Origin: Spirochaetales bacterium
Lineage (GTDB): Bacteria > Spirochaetota > Spirochaetia > ARS1246
Reading direction: 5' to 3'
Assembly (NCBI GenBank): GCA_002688185.1
Contig: NZCE01000040.1
Coordinates: 1-30,812, forward strand
Length of the DNA: 30,812 nt
Shown here piece by piece: positions 16,591-25,355 of this stretch; the first letter of the stretch is position 1, and each line of letters starts with the position of its first letter. The notes beneath the pieces are model-generated. The model did no database searches. It worked only from the letters and a program-made list of their open reading frames with translations, and was not told the origin of the DNA. The position numbers and the translations under genes were made by a program.

Positions 16591-19326
16591 GTGATTAAGA
16601 CGATTCAACCTATTTGTGAGTATGAGAAAAATCCAATCGGCATCGACGTTATTCAACCCAGATTTTCCTGGCAGCTCGAGTCCGGCAAAAGAGGCGACAG
16701 CCAAAGTGCCTATCGGATACTGGTCGCATCCAAACTCGAACTTTTGCAGCAAAATACCGGCGATAAATGGGACACCGGCAAAGTTGATAAGCCGGATACG
16801 GTGAACGTGTCGTACGGCGGAACCGGTCTTGAGAGTGGTGAGAGATGTTTCTGGAAGGTAATCTCTTGGGACGGCTGCGGAAGTCCGGGAGATTGGACCG
16901 AACCATCCACGTTTGAAATGGGGCTTATGGAAGGTACGGATTGGGAGGGATCATGGATTGGTGCTGATGCCGCAATATCTTCCCCCCTCTTCAGGAGAGA
17001 GTTTGATATCGAAGGAGAGGTTGAGCGTGCGCGGCTCTATATCTGTGGAATCGGTTGGCATGAAGCCCGTCTGAACGGGAGCAAAATCGGAGATCATGAA
17101 TTTGATCCGGCCCCGACGTGGTACGACAATATCTTTTCTTTTGAAACGAAATCACGGGTTTTGTACGTGACCCACGACGTGACTCGTATGTTGCGGCCTG
17201 GGAAAAATGCAATAGGTGTAATACTAGGACACGGGTGGTACAGCAGCGACACAGCGAGTCCTCCAGGCAGAGCACCTTCAGGTGATCGTCCGCTGCTGAT
17301 CGCTCAGCTCAACGTCGATTTGCGGGATGGCCGCAGGGTCAGCCTGGCCACGGATGAAGAATGGCAAACCCAACCTGGTCCGATAACCGCAAACGACATG
17401 TTTGGTGGCGAATCATACGATGCCCGCCTCGAGCAGGGGGGTTGGGACTCGCCGAAATTCGTGTCGGCCTGGGGAAACGCCCAGGCCGCCCAATCGCCGA
17501 GCGGCAGGTTGGTGTCACAGAGTGTAGAGCCTGAGCGGGTTACCAAGCGGTTCAAAGCTACCCGGAAGCTGCAATCCGGCGAGAACTCGTGGATTATGGA
17601 CTTTGGGCAGTTTATTTCCGGTTGGGCCGAATTGACGGTGGCGGGGCAACGCGGAACATGCGTCGATATAAGGTATGCCGGGAGGGTAAACTACGAAACA
17701 ACGTCCCTCGATTTTCGGAATACCGACTACGGCAACGTGGCGCATCAAAAACTCAATTTGGGCGCTCAGTTTGCCGATTCATATATCCTCAGCGGAAACG
17801 GAACCGAAACTTGGCACCCCAGATTTACGGTGCACGGATTTCGCTACGTTGAAGTCACGGGGTATCCGGGAGAGCCGGCGCTGGACGCAGTGGTGGGGTG
17901 CGCGGTCAATTCAGATATTAAGCCCGTGGGTGAGTTTTCCTGTTCAAATGAGCTTTTTAACAAAATACATCACAACGTGTGGTGGACGTTCCTTGGAAGC
18001 TACCAAGGCATCCCCCAAGATGCCGCCGACCGAGCCGAGCGCTGCGGGTGGCTCGGAGACCCGGGATTCGTGGCGGAAGACTATATGTATAACTTCCGCG
18101 ATATCCGGTTCTGGAGCAAATGGTTGGAAGACATTGCGGATACACAACAGGCCGACGGATCGGTATCGTACGTTGCGCCTCCAAATTGGGGGGAGGGCTC
18201 GTTTAGGGTATGGCCATGCTGGGAGTGCGCATATACGTTGTTCGTCTGGTACTGCTATAACTTCTATGACGACAAACGCGTCCTCGAGGTCCACTATGAC
18301 GGTATAAAAAGCCAAGTTGAGTATTTCAGAAGCCTGGCCGACGGTCTTATTCTCGATGACGCATTGGGCGATCACATGGAGCCAAGCTTTGCCCTGTTCA
18401 GCAACCCTTCACCCCAGGATACTCCTCCCGACCTATGTGCCACTGCCTACTTCTACTACTGCTCATGGATACTGGCCCGTATGGCCGGGCTGACCGGTCA
18501 TGACGACGATGCGCACGAATACGGCGCCCTTGCCGAATCGATCAAAAAGGCATTTATAGAAAAGTTTTTCGATCCTGAGACCAACCAGATCTCCACAGGC
18601 AGCCAAACCTCGAACGCTCTTGCCCTCTATCTCGGTCTCGTACCGGATGAAAGAAAAGATCTGGTGCTCGACAACCTGGCGTCTGAAATCATAGATAATA
18701 GACACGGCCATCTCAAGACGGGAATTATCGGAACCGACGCCCTTGAACAGACTCTGCCAAAATATGGGCGGTCGGACATAATGTACGGGATAGCGTCTAA
18801 AACGACGTTTCCAAGCTGGGGCTACGGGGTGGTAAACGGGCAGACAACCATTGCCGAGGAGTTCGGATGCACCCACCATTACAGTGTGAGCATGAAAATG
18901 CACGGGAGCGTGGAGAAGTTCTTCTATAAGGATGTGGCCGGAATCAGCCCCGCATCTCCGGGATTTCGTACTATTGAAATACATCCAAAGCTCGTCAAGG
19001 AATTGTCTTCGGCGAAGGCATCAATCGAGTCGATTAGAGGTACGGTCGCCATTGAGTGGCTATCGGAGAAAAATCGATTTGAAATGAAGGTAAATGTGCC
19101 GGTTGGTGTGAGCGCAAATGTAAAAATACCGGCCCTTGACCTTGAGAATGTCGTAATCACTGAAAGGGGCGCTACCGTCTGGAAGGATGGTGTCTTTGTT
19201 CAGGGCGTGACCGGGCTGTTTGAAGGAACAATGACTGACGACTCGCTCGCATCGTTTTTACTAGAGTCCGGCTCGTATGAGTTTGAAGTGAGTGGGTCTG
19301 ACGCGGAGGCACAAGTTGAAAAATAG
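16591..19326 (+). CDS. GH78 alpha-L-rhamnosidase
   Basis: A 911-residue, multidomain inverting glycosidase that removes terminal alpha-L-rhamnose. Order seen: N-terminal fibronectin-like domain (to about 115), carbohydrate-binding beta domains (about 120-420), an (alpha/alpha)6 catalytic barrel (about 450-790) and a C-terminal beta-sandwich. The catalytic segment DRAERCGWLGDPG carries Glu483 and Asp490, matching the acid cluster of GH78, and SWGYGVVNGQTTIAEEFG holds the likely base Glu757. GSVEKFFYKDVAGISPASPGF is the usual C-terminal family block. GTG 16591 is chosen because AAGGAGGAG lies eight bases upstream. No signal peptide, so cytoplasmic action on imported rhamnosides is expected. A third UroD-like gene follows after one base. 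Confidence 0.95.
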   Translation: MIKTIQPICEYEKNPIGIDVIQPRFSWQLESGKRGDSQSAYRILVASKLELLQQNTGDKWDTGKVDKPDTVNVSYGGTGLESGERCFWKVISWDGCGSPGDWTEPSTFEMGLMEGTDWEGSWIGADAAISSPLFRREFDIEGEVERARLYICGIGWHEARLNGSKIGDHEFDPAPTWYDNIFSFETKSRVLYVTHDVTRMLRPGKNAIGVILGHGWYSSDTASPPGRAPSGDRPLLIAQLNVDLRDGRRVSLATDEEWQTQPGPITANDMFGGESYDARLEQGGWDSPKFVSAWGNAQAAQSPSGRLVSQSVEPERVTKRFKATRKLQSGENSWIMDFGQFISGWAELTVAGQRGTCVDIRYAGRVNYETTSLDFRNTDYGNVAHQKLNLGAQFADSYILSGNGTETWHPRFTVHGFRYVEVTGYPGEPALDAVVGCAVNSDIKPVGEFSCSNELFNKIHHNVWWTFLGSYQGIPQDAADRAERCGWLGDPGFVAEDYMYNFRDIRFWSKWLEDIADTQQADGSVSYVAPPNWGEGSFRVWPCWECAYTLFVWYCYNFYDDKRVLEVHYDGIKSQVEYFRSLADGLILDDALGDHMEPSFALFSNPSPQDTPPDLCATAYFYYCSWILARMAGLTGHDDDAHEYGALAESIKKAFIEKFFDPETNQISTGSQTSNALALYLGLVPDERKDLVLDNLASEIIDNRHGHLKTGIIGTDALEQTLPKYGRSDIMYGIASKTTFPSWGYGVVNGQTTIAEEFGCTHHYSVSMKMHGSVEKFFYKDVAGISPASPGFRTIEIHPKLVKELSSAKASIESIRGTVAIEWLSEKNRFEMKVNVPVGVSANVKIPALDLENVVITERGATVWKDGVFVQGVTGLFEGTMTDDSLASFLLESGSYEFEVSGSDAEAQVEK

Positions 19327-19327
19327 G

Positions 19328-20428
19328 ATGACTTCTCGGGAGCGATTTCACGCCACTTATCATTACGGGGAGCTCGATCATGTATTTCTGGGTGGACATG
19401 GGTGCTATAAGTCGACAATTGCCAGGTGGCACCGGGAAGGTTTGCCCGTTGCCGAGCATTACCAAACATATTTTGGCTTTGACCGTGCCGGAAGTATTCC
19501 TCTGAACCCGGGGTATTCTGAAGATCTGGATGCCGTGTGGCCACGTCCTAAGACGAGGATTGTTGAGCGCGGACCTGAAACACAGATCGTTGAAAATGAA
19601 TTGGGTGGTACCTACCGGGAATGGTGGGATAGAGACATCGGCATGAGTCAATGGATCAAGTTTCCCGTCAGAGATCGCGAAAGTTGGGAGCGGTTTAAAG
19701 GGTGGCTTAACCCGGATCAACCAAGTCGCTATCCGGAATACTGGGATGATTTGGTTCGGTGCTACAAGGGCCGCGACTATCCTCTCGGGATTAGAGCCGG
19801 CTCCTTCTACGGCTGGATACGCGATTGGGTAGGAATGGAGAACCTGGCACTGTGGTACTACGATTGCCCGGACCTTGTACACGACATGGTTGATTACGTT
19901 GCGGATTTTATCATCAAATGGACCGATCGAGCGCTCAACGACATACCCGACATCGACTTTGCAACCATCTGGGAAGATATGTGTATGAAAACCGGTCCGT
20001 TAATCTCGCCGAGATTATTTCGCGAGTTCCATCTTGATGCGCTCAAGCGCGTAACGAAGGTTTTTCATGGAGCCGGGATTCAACTCATTATGCTCGACTC
20101 CGACGGCAAAATTGATGAGCTCATTCCGCTCTGGATGGAAGGCGGTGTCGATCAGGTAAATCCCCTTGAAGCCGCCTCCGGTTGCGACCCAATACGGTAT
20201 CGCAAAAAGTTCGGCAGACAACTCAGAATGAGTGGAGCCATCGATAAGCGAAAATTACGGGACGGCATGAAAAAAAAAGAAATAGAGGAAGAGGTAATGA
20301 GGTATGCCGATTTGGTAAAAGAGGGCGGATTTGTGCCTTCGGTGGATCACGGCGTTCCTCCGGACGTGCCGTTTGATAATTTTAAATACTATATTGATCT
20401 TATCCACGAGATCAGCGGCGTCACGTAG
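19328..20428 (+). CDS. Uroporphyrinogen-decarboxylase-family protein, paralogue 3
   Basis: This 366-residue protein is a more divergent UroD-superfamily member. The family is shown by the MTSRERF start, the WEDM loop (about 215) and the C-terminal block LIMLDSDGKIDELIPLW...GGVDQVNPLEAASGCD...LRMSGAID. The position of the methyltransferase HxCG zinc motif reads DSDG (257-260), so both the His and Cys ligands are replaced. Many Trp residues in the N-terminal half (WREWW, WIRDW) set it apart from the other two paralogues. It begins one base after the GH78 stop without a clear ribosome site, suggesting translational coupling. A nine-A tract at 20270-20278 lies near the 3' end. Substrate unknown. 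Confidence 0.82.
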   Translation: MTSRERFHATYHYGELDHVFLGGHGCYKSTIARWHREGLPVAEHYQTYFGFDRAGSIPLNPGYSEDLDAVWPRPKTRIVERGPETQIVENELGGTYREWWDRDIGMSQWIKFPVRDRESWERFKGWLNPDQPSRYPEYWDDLVRCYKGRDYPLGIRAGSFYGWIRDWVGMENLALWYYDCPDLVHDMVDYVADFIIKWTDRALNDIPDIDFATIWEDMCMKTGPLISPRLFREFHLDALKRVTKVFHGAGIQLIMLDSDGKIDELIPLWMEGGVDQVNPLEAASGCDPIRYRKKFGRQLRMSGAIDKRKLRDGMKKKEIEEEVMRYADLVKEGGFVPSVDHGVPPDVPFDNFKYYIDLIHEISGVT

Positions 20429-20463
20429 TGAGAAGGCTACATTAGCACTCGTAGGAGCACACT

Positions 20464-21912
20464 ATGACCACCGGCTTTGAGGAAATTAAGCAAAGATTGC
20501 TGGATGAAAAAAAGAAAACTGAGGTTTGGCCCAGAATAGGACTTCTCCCTACCGGTCATTTCCGCTACTGGCCTCAGTTCCCAAGGCTCAAATCCTTGGG
20601 TATGGAAATGTATCAACAACTGTTGACCATGATCGGACAGTGGGCGGAGGTAGTAGTCCCCGATTTGGTTGATACCGCAGAAAAATCAGTTCAGGCGGGG
20701 GAGCTGTTCGGAAAAACCCCCGTAGATATGATTCTGATTTTCCCGCTTGGATATACAACAAGCATGATGATCGTGCCGGCGGTGCATGGTCTGGATGTGC
20801 CCATTAGGCTCTTGAATGCCCATGTGGATCGGACCTACGACTACGCTACGGCCGACACTACAACCTACTTGTTCCACGAGGGGGTATGTTGTATTCCCGA
20901 GTACTCGGGGGCTTTGGTCAATCTCGGAAAGAGCTTCAAAGTAAGGACAGGATATTTTGATGATGCGAGATTGCAGAAGGAGCTCCAGGCGGATATTCGC
21001 GGGGCTGCTGCCGCCCGGTTTTTCAAAGGCATGAACGTTGGATTGATCGGTGAAGTGTACACCCATATGACGGACATGCCCATCGATGAGCACCGCCTTC
21101 TCAAAGCAACGGGAAAGATGCTTGAACAGCCGGAGGTAGAAGAGATTGAGAACGCCTTTGCCCGGGTTACCGAGGACCAACTCGAGGATATGTATAGCCA
21201 ATTTAGAGCGCTGTATGAAGTCGACAATACGGTGACCAACGAGCACATGCGCTTTTCCGCCCAAGCGGCGTTGGCCTACGACGAAATTATCAACAGGCAC
21301 GACATATTTGCATTCGGCTATTACTGGTGGGGTGAGCGGGAGTTGGTAACCCAGTTGCGCGCGCAGTCAAATTTGGCCGTCTCGCGGCTTGCGGCTTTGG
21401 GGCGCCCCGGGGTGACAGAGGGGGACGTAAAGTCGGCGATGGCGGTAAAAATTATGGATCTGCTGGGTGCCGGTGGGATGTTCGTCGAGTTTTTTTCCAT
21501 GGATTTTGAGGACAATTTTGTGCTCATGGGTCATGACGGTCCGAGCAATATTAACATGGCTAGAGGACGCCCTCGCGTTCAGCACTTGGAAATACAGCAT
21601 GGCAAAACGGGGCATGGTCTTGGCATTGATTTTGATATGGCAGCCGGGCCGGTCACCCTTCTAAACCTGACGCAATTCGACGCCGGCGAGACCTTTAAAA
21701 TGATCTACTCAGTAGGGGAGATCATATCCGGGCCTATCTTGCGTATCGGTAATCCCAATTGTCGGGTCAGATTGCAAAAACCTATTCATGAGTTTATGGA
21801 TGAATGGTGCCAACAGGGACCGGCCCATCACATAGCCATCGGGTACGGTGATCTTACCGTGGAGTTGGAGATTTTTGCCAATGCAATGCAATTTCAAATT
21901 GTAAGGATCTAA
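20464..21912 (+). CDS. L-arabinose/L-fucose isomerase-family sugar isomerase
   Basis: A 482-residue protein of the arabinose/fucose isomerase superfamily (COG2160-like), which converts aldoses to ketoses with Mn2+. The four expected metal ligands can be placed: Glu319 in VTEGDVKSAM, Glu349 in DFEDN, His357 in GHDGPSN, and His455 or 456 in GPAHHIAIG. C-terminal blocks HGKTGHGLGIDFDM, GPVTLLNLTQ and GPILRIGN are well formed. The N-terminal third diverges from canonical AraA. TAGGAG precedes ATG 20464. As last gene of the run with GH127 and GH78 upstream, L-arabinose, L-rhamnose or L-fucose are plausible substrates; sequence alone does not decide. Confidence 0.85.
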   Translation: MTTGFEEIKQRLLDEKKKTEVWPRIGLLPTGHFRYWPQFPRLKSLGMEMYQQLLTMIGQWAEVVVPDLVDTAEKSVQAGELFGKTPVDMILIFPLGYTTSMMIVPAVHGLDVPIRLLNAHVDRTYDYATADTTTYLFHEGVCCIPEYSGALVNLGKSFKVRTGYFDDARLQKELQADIRGAAAARFFKGMNVGLIGEVYTHMTDMPIDEHRLLKATGKMLEQPEVEEIENAFARVTEDQLEDMYSQFRALYEVDNTVTNEHMRFSAQAALAYDEIINRHDIFAFGYYWWGERELVTQLRAQSNLAVSRLAALGRPGVTEGDVKSAMAVKIMDLLGAGGMFVEFFSMDFEDNFVLMGHDGPSNINMARGRPRVQHLEIQHGKTGHGLGIDFDMAAGPVTLLNLTQFDAGETFKMIYSVGEIISGPILRIGNPNCRVRLQKPIHEFMDEWCQQGPAHHIAIGYGDLTVELEIFANAMQFQIVRI

Positions 21913-21918
21913 GAAAAC

Positions 21919-21970
21919 TGCGAGAGCCATCGATTCAAGCTACGCGAGCGGGTAGAGGATGGCTCTCGCA
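21919..21970. terminator. Strong bidirectional intrinsic terminator
   Basis: A perfect 13-base-pair stem, TGCGAGAGCCATC (21919-21931) with GATGGCTCTCGCA (21958-21970), encloses a 26-base loop that can itself pair (CTAC/GTAG). A-rich sequence lies on each outer side, giving a T-tract after the stem on both strands (best on the minus strand). It separates the convergent isomerase and outer-membrane protein genes. Confidence 0.9.
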
Positions 21971-21986
21971 AAAAGATTTGCTTGTT

Positions 21987-23480
21987 TTAGAATCTAAACG
22001 TCACCTCGGCCGACACGCCAAAATTAGCAATCTCATCAAAGGTAGTAGCATCGACCACTGCTGAGACATGCGCCTCCAGGAATAGGAGCTTTGCTCCTAT
22101 TCCGCCGGTAAAATATCCGCCGTTGAACCCGGCGCGAGCATTGAGAATTTTAAGCACCGTTATCTGAGCGCCGACATTCAGCAACTCGAGAGGATCAAAA
22201 TCCTCATAGTACTCCTTGACAAACGCCACATTGCGGATGTCGACATGAAAAACTGGATCGATGAGAACCGCCAATTTGCCTAAATCAGGATGAAATGAAG
22301 CACCTATATTAATGCTCATGGGCGTGATGCTCTCCGAAATTGCCTCACCTTCCGGCAGAAACAAACCGTTTGAAATGGCACCAATGTTATGCGGCTGCCA
22401 CTTATATTTGGTGTTGAATAGGTCCTTTATGGCCAAGCCGACGCTCAGCGGCCCGAGCTCGACTATTGCTCCGAGGTCAACGCCAAACGCCGTAGCGACA
22501 AAGCCCGGAGCCGTCAGCAGAAAATCCGCGCTTGGCATTTGTCCATTAATCATCCCTTTGATCAAGTCTGAAGGAGCAAACGGAGTTTTGAACTTATACA
22601 TCGGCCTAAAGTCGGCCCCCACGTGGAGTCCCAAGGCACGGAGATTGAATGTATGGGCGTACCCGATTATGCCGGCCGCGGTAGTTTCGACGCTACCGGC
22701 GGTGGAAAGTATCGAATCGCCGTCAAAGGTGGCGCTAACCATCTCAAAAATACCCAATCCAAAACCGCGCGTTATCAGACTTACCCCCACATTAGCTCCG
22801 ATCTCGACAAAGCCCGGCGGGAGATCCATTGCCTGCTCGGCAACCTGAATAATCAGATCTCCGGCTATGTCGGCAACGATTGTTTCGGTAAAATCCGTGA
22901 GCTCTTCAGCGGTCATGTTGTCAAAATCGGTGTCAGGATATGCTTCCGCCAGTGCGGCCTCATCCACCTGGAGGGTATTTTCACTAACCATAACAATTAT
23001 GTCTTCAACCGTGGCATTCTCAGGTATGTTCGTCACATCCGAGACATCGGTCGGCACTTCTATGGTATCCCAATCGACCTGCGTCAAATCCATATCTATC
23101 CCGGCGTCCACCAGATACCCATTCAGCTGATCTTCCTGAGCTTGGGTGAGGGACTTTGCCTGCATGGTGGCGGCACCTTGAGATTGACCGGCGGTAAGTA
23201 GTGGATTGTCCGGTTCTAGCAGCCAATTGATGAGTGGCATTGTCGTGTAAACCCACGGATTAGCGCTTGTTAGGGTGAACTCGTTTTTTCTCGCAAATCC
23301 TGCCGGATTGAGAAAAAATGAGTTGTACCCTTCCGCGTTTGCGGTAAATGATCCGCCTTGGCCGACTACAATCGGATTTTTCGGCATGAATGGGGGCTCT
23401 ATCTGCTTCGGATCTTCATCCTGCGCGAAAGCCGCGAAACTAACCAGACCTATCAGCATGAATAACAATAATGTCTTCAT
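21987..23480 (-). CDS. Outer-membrane beta-barrel protein of unknown function
   Basis: The 497-residue protein has a signal peptide (MKTLLLFMLIGLVSFAAFA-Q). After it comes GQGGSFTANAEGYNSFFLNP, typical of FadL/PorV-like or spirochaetal barrels in which the N-terminal region leads into an NPAG motif. A helical insertion (about 85-235) with VDAGIDMDLTQ and repeated acidic segments interrupts the barrel. The rest consists of amphipathic strands, and the protein ends VTFRF with terminal Phe, the BAM recognition signature. The ATG at 23480 follows AAGGAGTG and is preferred to the longer frame from 23537. It has its own predicted promoter. A surface uptake or adhesion role is possible but not shown. 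Confidence 0.78.
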   Translation of the reverse strand: MKTLLLFMLIGLVSFAAFAQDEDPKQIEPPFMPKNPIVVGQGGSFTANAEGYNSFFLNPAGFARKNEFTLTSANPWVYTTMPLINWLLEPDNPLLTAGQSQGAATMQAKSLTQAQEDQLNGYLVDAGIDMDLTQVDWDTIEVPTDVSDVTNIPENATVEDIIVMVSENTLQVDEAALAEAYPDTDFDNMTAEELTDFTETIVADIAGDLIIQVAEQAMDLPPGFVEIGANVGVSLITRGFGLGIFEMVSATFDGDSILSTAGSVETTAAGIIGYAHTFNLRALGLHVGADFRPMYKFKTPFAPSDLIKGMINGQMPSADFLLTAPGFVATAFGVDLGAIVELGPLSVGLAIKDLFNTKYKWQPHNIGAISNGLFLPEGEAISESITPMSINIGASFHPDLGKLAVLIDPVFHVDIRNVAFVKEYYEDFDPLELLNVGAQITVLKILNARAGFNGGYFTGGIGAKLLFLEAHVSAVVDATTFDEIANFGVSAEVTFRF

Positions 23481-23492
23481 AGTACACTCCTT

Positions 23493-23506
23493 GACGCTTC
23501 TAAGCG
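23493..23506. promoter_or_regulatory. Short inverted repeat in the outer-membrane protein leader
   Basis: ACGCTT and AAGCGT flank a two-base centre, just upstream of the AAGGAG site of the outer-membrane protein gene. It could bind a regulator or be chance. Confidence 0.2.
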
Positions 23507-23628
23507 TTATCAGGCAAATAAGTATAGAAAGATTCATGCCAAGTGCATGTTTTTGGAACCTTTCTTGCTAACTTTAACTATAGTAGGAAGATACAATCTT
23601 TCCATCTTTAAAGGTAGCGCATGAGCGG

Positions 23629-23647
23629 CTAAAAAGTATACTTTTAG
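23629..23647. promoter_or_regulatory. Palindromic operator candidate over a -10 box
   Basis: CTAAAA-A-GTATAC-TTTTAG is a near-perfect palindrome (the inner 14 bases are exact). It overlaps the -10 hexamer of the predicted outer-membrane protein promoter, the usual place for a repressor site. Confidence 0.4.
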
Positions 23648-23663
23648 TGACAAAAACTGGTAA
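23635..23663 (-). promoter_or_regulatory. Predicted promoter of the outer-membrane protein gene
   Basis: On the minus strand TTACCA (23663-23658) and TATACT (23640-23635) are 17 bases apart: four and five of six matches to the sigma-70 consensus. The leader to ATG 23480 would be about 150 bases. Confidence 0.45.
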
Positions 23664-23711
23664 AAAAGTAGGAAATTTTATTCATTTGCGAGCAGATAGT
23701 ACGGGATCCGC

Positions 23712-24884
23712 CTAGGGCTTGAAAGGCACTATCCAACTTTCAGGAATATCCAAACCAAATCCCGGCGCGTCGTTTGGAACAAGCCAGCCATCCTCTGGAT
23801 ACGACTGTCCCGGTAAACGCCGAGTGCTCTCGAGAGGAACGCCTGGAGGCGATGCGATAAAACACTCGAGCCACGAAACGGCCGGCATTGCATATGATAC
23901 ATGTTGCCCGTACGCGGTGTTGCCGCCTCCATGAAATGCGGCATTCAATCCGGCGGACGCGGCAATATCGCAGATCCTTTTGGCGACTGAAAGACCTCCG
24001 CACCAGTTGATGTCCGGCTGGAGGATGTCCACGGCTTTATGAGAAGCGGCCCATTGAAATGGATGGTGCGTGTACCAATGTTCCCCTGTTGAAAGGGTTT
24101 GCCACGGCAGCCGTGATTTAAGAGCAATATGGCTGTCCAGATCCTCCGGGATTAGGCATTCTTCCATCCATTTGAGACGATATGGTCTGAGGGTTTCCGC
24201 CAACCGGACGGCGTATTCGACATCAAATGCCATCCAGCAGTCGAGCATAAGCTCGCGCTCATCCCCAATGGTTTCACGGGCATTTGCGACAAACTCCTCA
24301 TTCATGCGCAAACCGTCCAAGCCATCCGCCGGCCCATACGGGCAGGCCAGCTTAAACGCCTGAAAACCAAGCTCCATATACCACTCAATGTCGTTTCCCG
24401 TGCAGTAGCAGAAGAGTTTCTCCTTTTGGGGGCCGCCGAGGAGGCGAAAAACCGGTTGGTCGAGTAGTTTCCCCTTGAGATCCCACAGGGCGAGGTCCAC
24501 AGCGCTTATGGCGTAGGATGCCAATCCTTGGGTTCCGTATGGTTTAGTTAGGCGGAACATCATATCGGCGAGCTTTTCGATTGCCATGCAATCTTCCCCG
24601 ACTAAATGACCGGCAAAATGCTCGATAACAGGGCCCGCGGATGGCGCATGGTTGAGTTGCGCCATCCCCCAGGTGCCGTCCGCAGCAGTTACTCTGCACC
24701 AGGCTGACGGCCATTTTGGCAGCCAAAGGCTGCGATGGCGTTTAACTTTTGGATAGCGAGACATGGGATTTGCCACTTCAGCAGTGGTGCCCCACGATTG
24801 AGCGCGCCCGGCCGGCTGTTCTTCCGTCCCGGGAGGGGCCGGCGGCGGCTTAACGTCCACCAATTCAATGCCTGTAATATTCAT
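23712..24884 (-). CDS. Enolase-superfamily sugar-acid dehydratase, L-rhamnonate dehydratase-like
   Basis: The 390-residue protein belongs to the mandelate racemase branch of the enolase superfamily, which dehydrates sugar acids in the cytoplasm with Mg2+. Metal ligands are Asp215 (LMLDCWM), Glu241 (LKWMEECL) and Glu268 (STGEHW); His318 in AAFHGGG fits the catalytic His, paired with INWCGGLS. Like E. coli RhmD, and unlike L-fuconate dehydratase, it has FKLACPYGPADG where most relatives have a KxK pair. The product from L-rhamnonate would be 2-keto-3-deoxy-L-rhamnonate. GGGAGG precedes ATG 24884. It lies 35 bases after the four-helix membrane protein gene and shares its promoter. Substrate assignment is by similarity from memory. 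Confidence 0.85.
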   Translation of the reverse strand: MNITGIELVDVKPPPAPPGTEEQPAGRAQSWGTTAEVANPMSRYPKVKRHRSLWLPKWPSAWCRVTAADGTWGMAQLNHAPSAGPVIEHFAGHLVGEDCMAIEKLADMMFRLTKPYGTQGLASYAISAVDLALWDLKGKLLDQPVFRLLGGPQKEKLFCYCTGNDIEWYMELGFQAFKLACPYGPADGLDGLRMNEEFVANARETIGDERELMLDCWMAFDVEYAVRLAETLRPYRLKWMEECLIPEDLDSHIALKSRLPWQTLSTGEHWYTHHPFQWAASHKAVDILQPDINWCGGLSVAKRICDIAASAGLNAAFHGGGNTAYGQHVSYAMPAVSWLECFIASPPGVPLESTRRLPGQSYPEDGWLVPNDAPGFGLDIPESWIVPFKP

Positions 24885-24919
24885 ATGCGCCCTCCCGTTG
24901 TGCCTTCACGTACCTCTGT

Positions 24920-25303
24920 CTATATCAACCCGAGTATGGCTACTATTGCGATAATAAGAAACAGTGTCCATTGGAAAATTTTCATAAGGCCTTTTTCAAT
25001 GCCCGAGGCAATAACCATAACAACTTGTACGATTCCATAGAGGGCAAAATGGGCAATTACAGCGATTACCGCCAGCTTGGCGTCTAGACCGAATGTTGCT
25101 CCAAACCCGGCCCCCAGAAGGATCAGGGTGGCGATGGCAAAGTCTACGGTCATAAAATGGAATACGCAATACATCACCCGTTTTGAGACCGGGGAGAACT
25201 CGGCTCCGAGCATCGGACGGAGAAAACTCTTCCCGCCCATAACAAGATGGCCGACCGTGGCAAATAGGGCAAGAAAACCAGATACCATAAGAAAAACATT
25301 CAT
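24920..25303 (-). CDS. Small four-helix membrane protein of unknown function
   Basis: The 127 residues form four hydrophobic helices (about 2-20, 44-63, 74-97, 108-127) with short loops containing GGKSFLRPMLGAEFSP and a basic SKRVMY. His residues occur in helices 1-3 (VGHLVMGG, VFHFM, IAHF). There is no recognised family. GAGGAGC precedes ATG 25303. It is first in an operon with the rhamnonate-dehydratase-like gene and is divergent from the HxlR regulator, the typical position of a regulated target. Too small for a usual sugar transporter. Confidence 0.75.
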   Translation of the reverse strand: MNVFLMVSGFLALFATVGHLVMGGKSFLRPMLGAEFSPVSKRVMYCVFHFMTVDFAIATLILLGAGFGATFGLDAKLAVIAVIAHFALYGIVQVVMVIASGIEKGLMKIFQWTLFLIIAIVAILGLI

Positions 25304-25355
25304 AATAGCTCCTCAAAATTGGATTCTAGAGACGGTGAGATCTCAATGCAAAGGG

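Noticed and set aside
6771..20428. Annotation of the UroD-like genes as hemE (haem synthesis)
   Set aside because: The N-terminal HemE signature is absent, the three copies are very different, and no other haem gene is nearby.
20686..21300. A 204-residue minus-strand frame inside the isomerase gene
   Set aside because: It is the shadow of a gene with conserved metal ligands on the other strand.
22312..23201. Long plus-strand frames opposite the outer-membrane protein gene
   Set aside because: The minus-strand gene has a signal peptide, ribosome site and terminal Phe; the plus frames have none.
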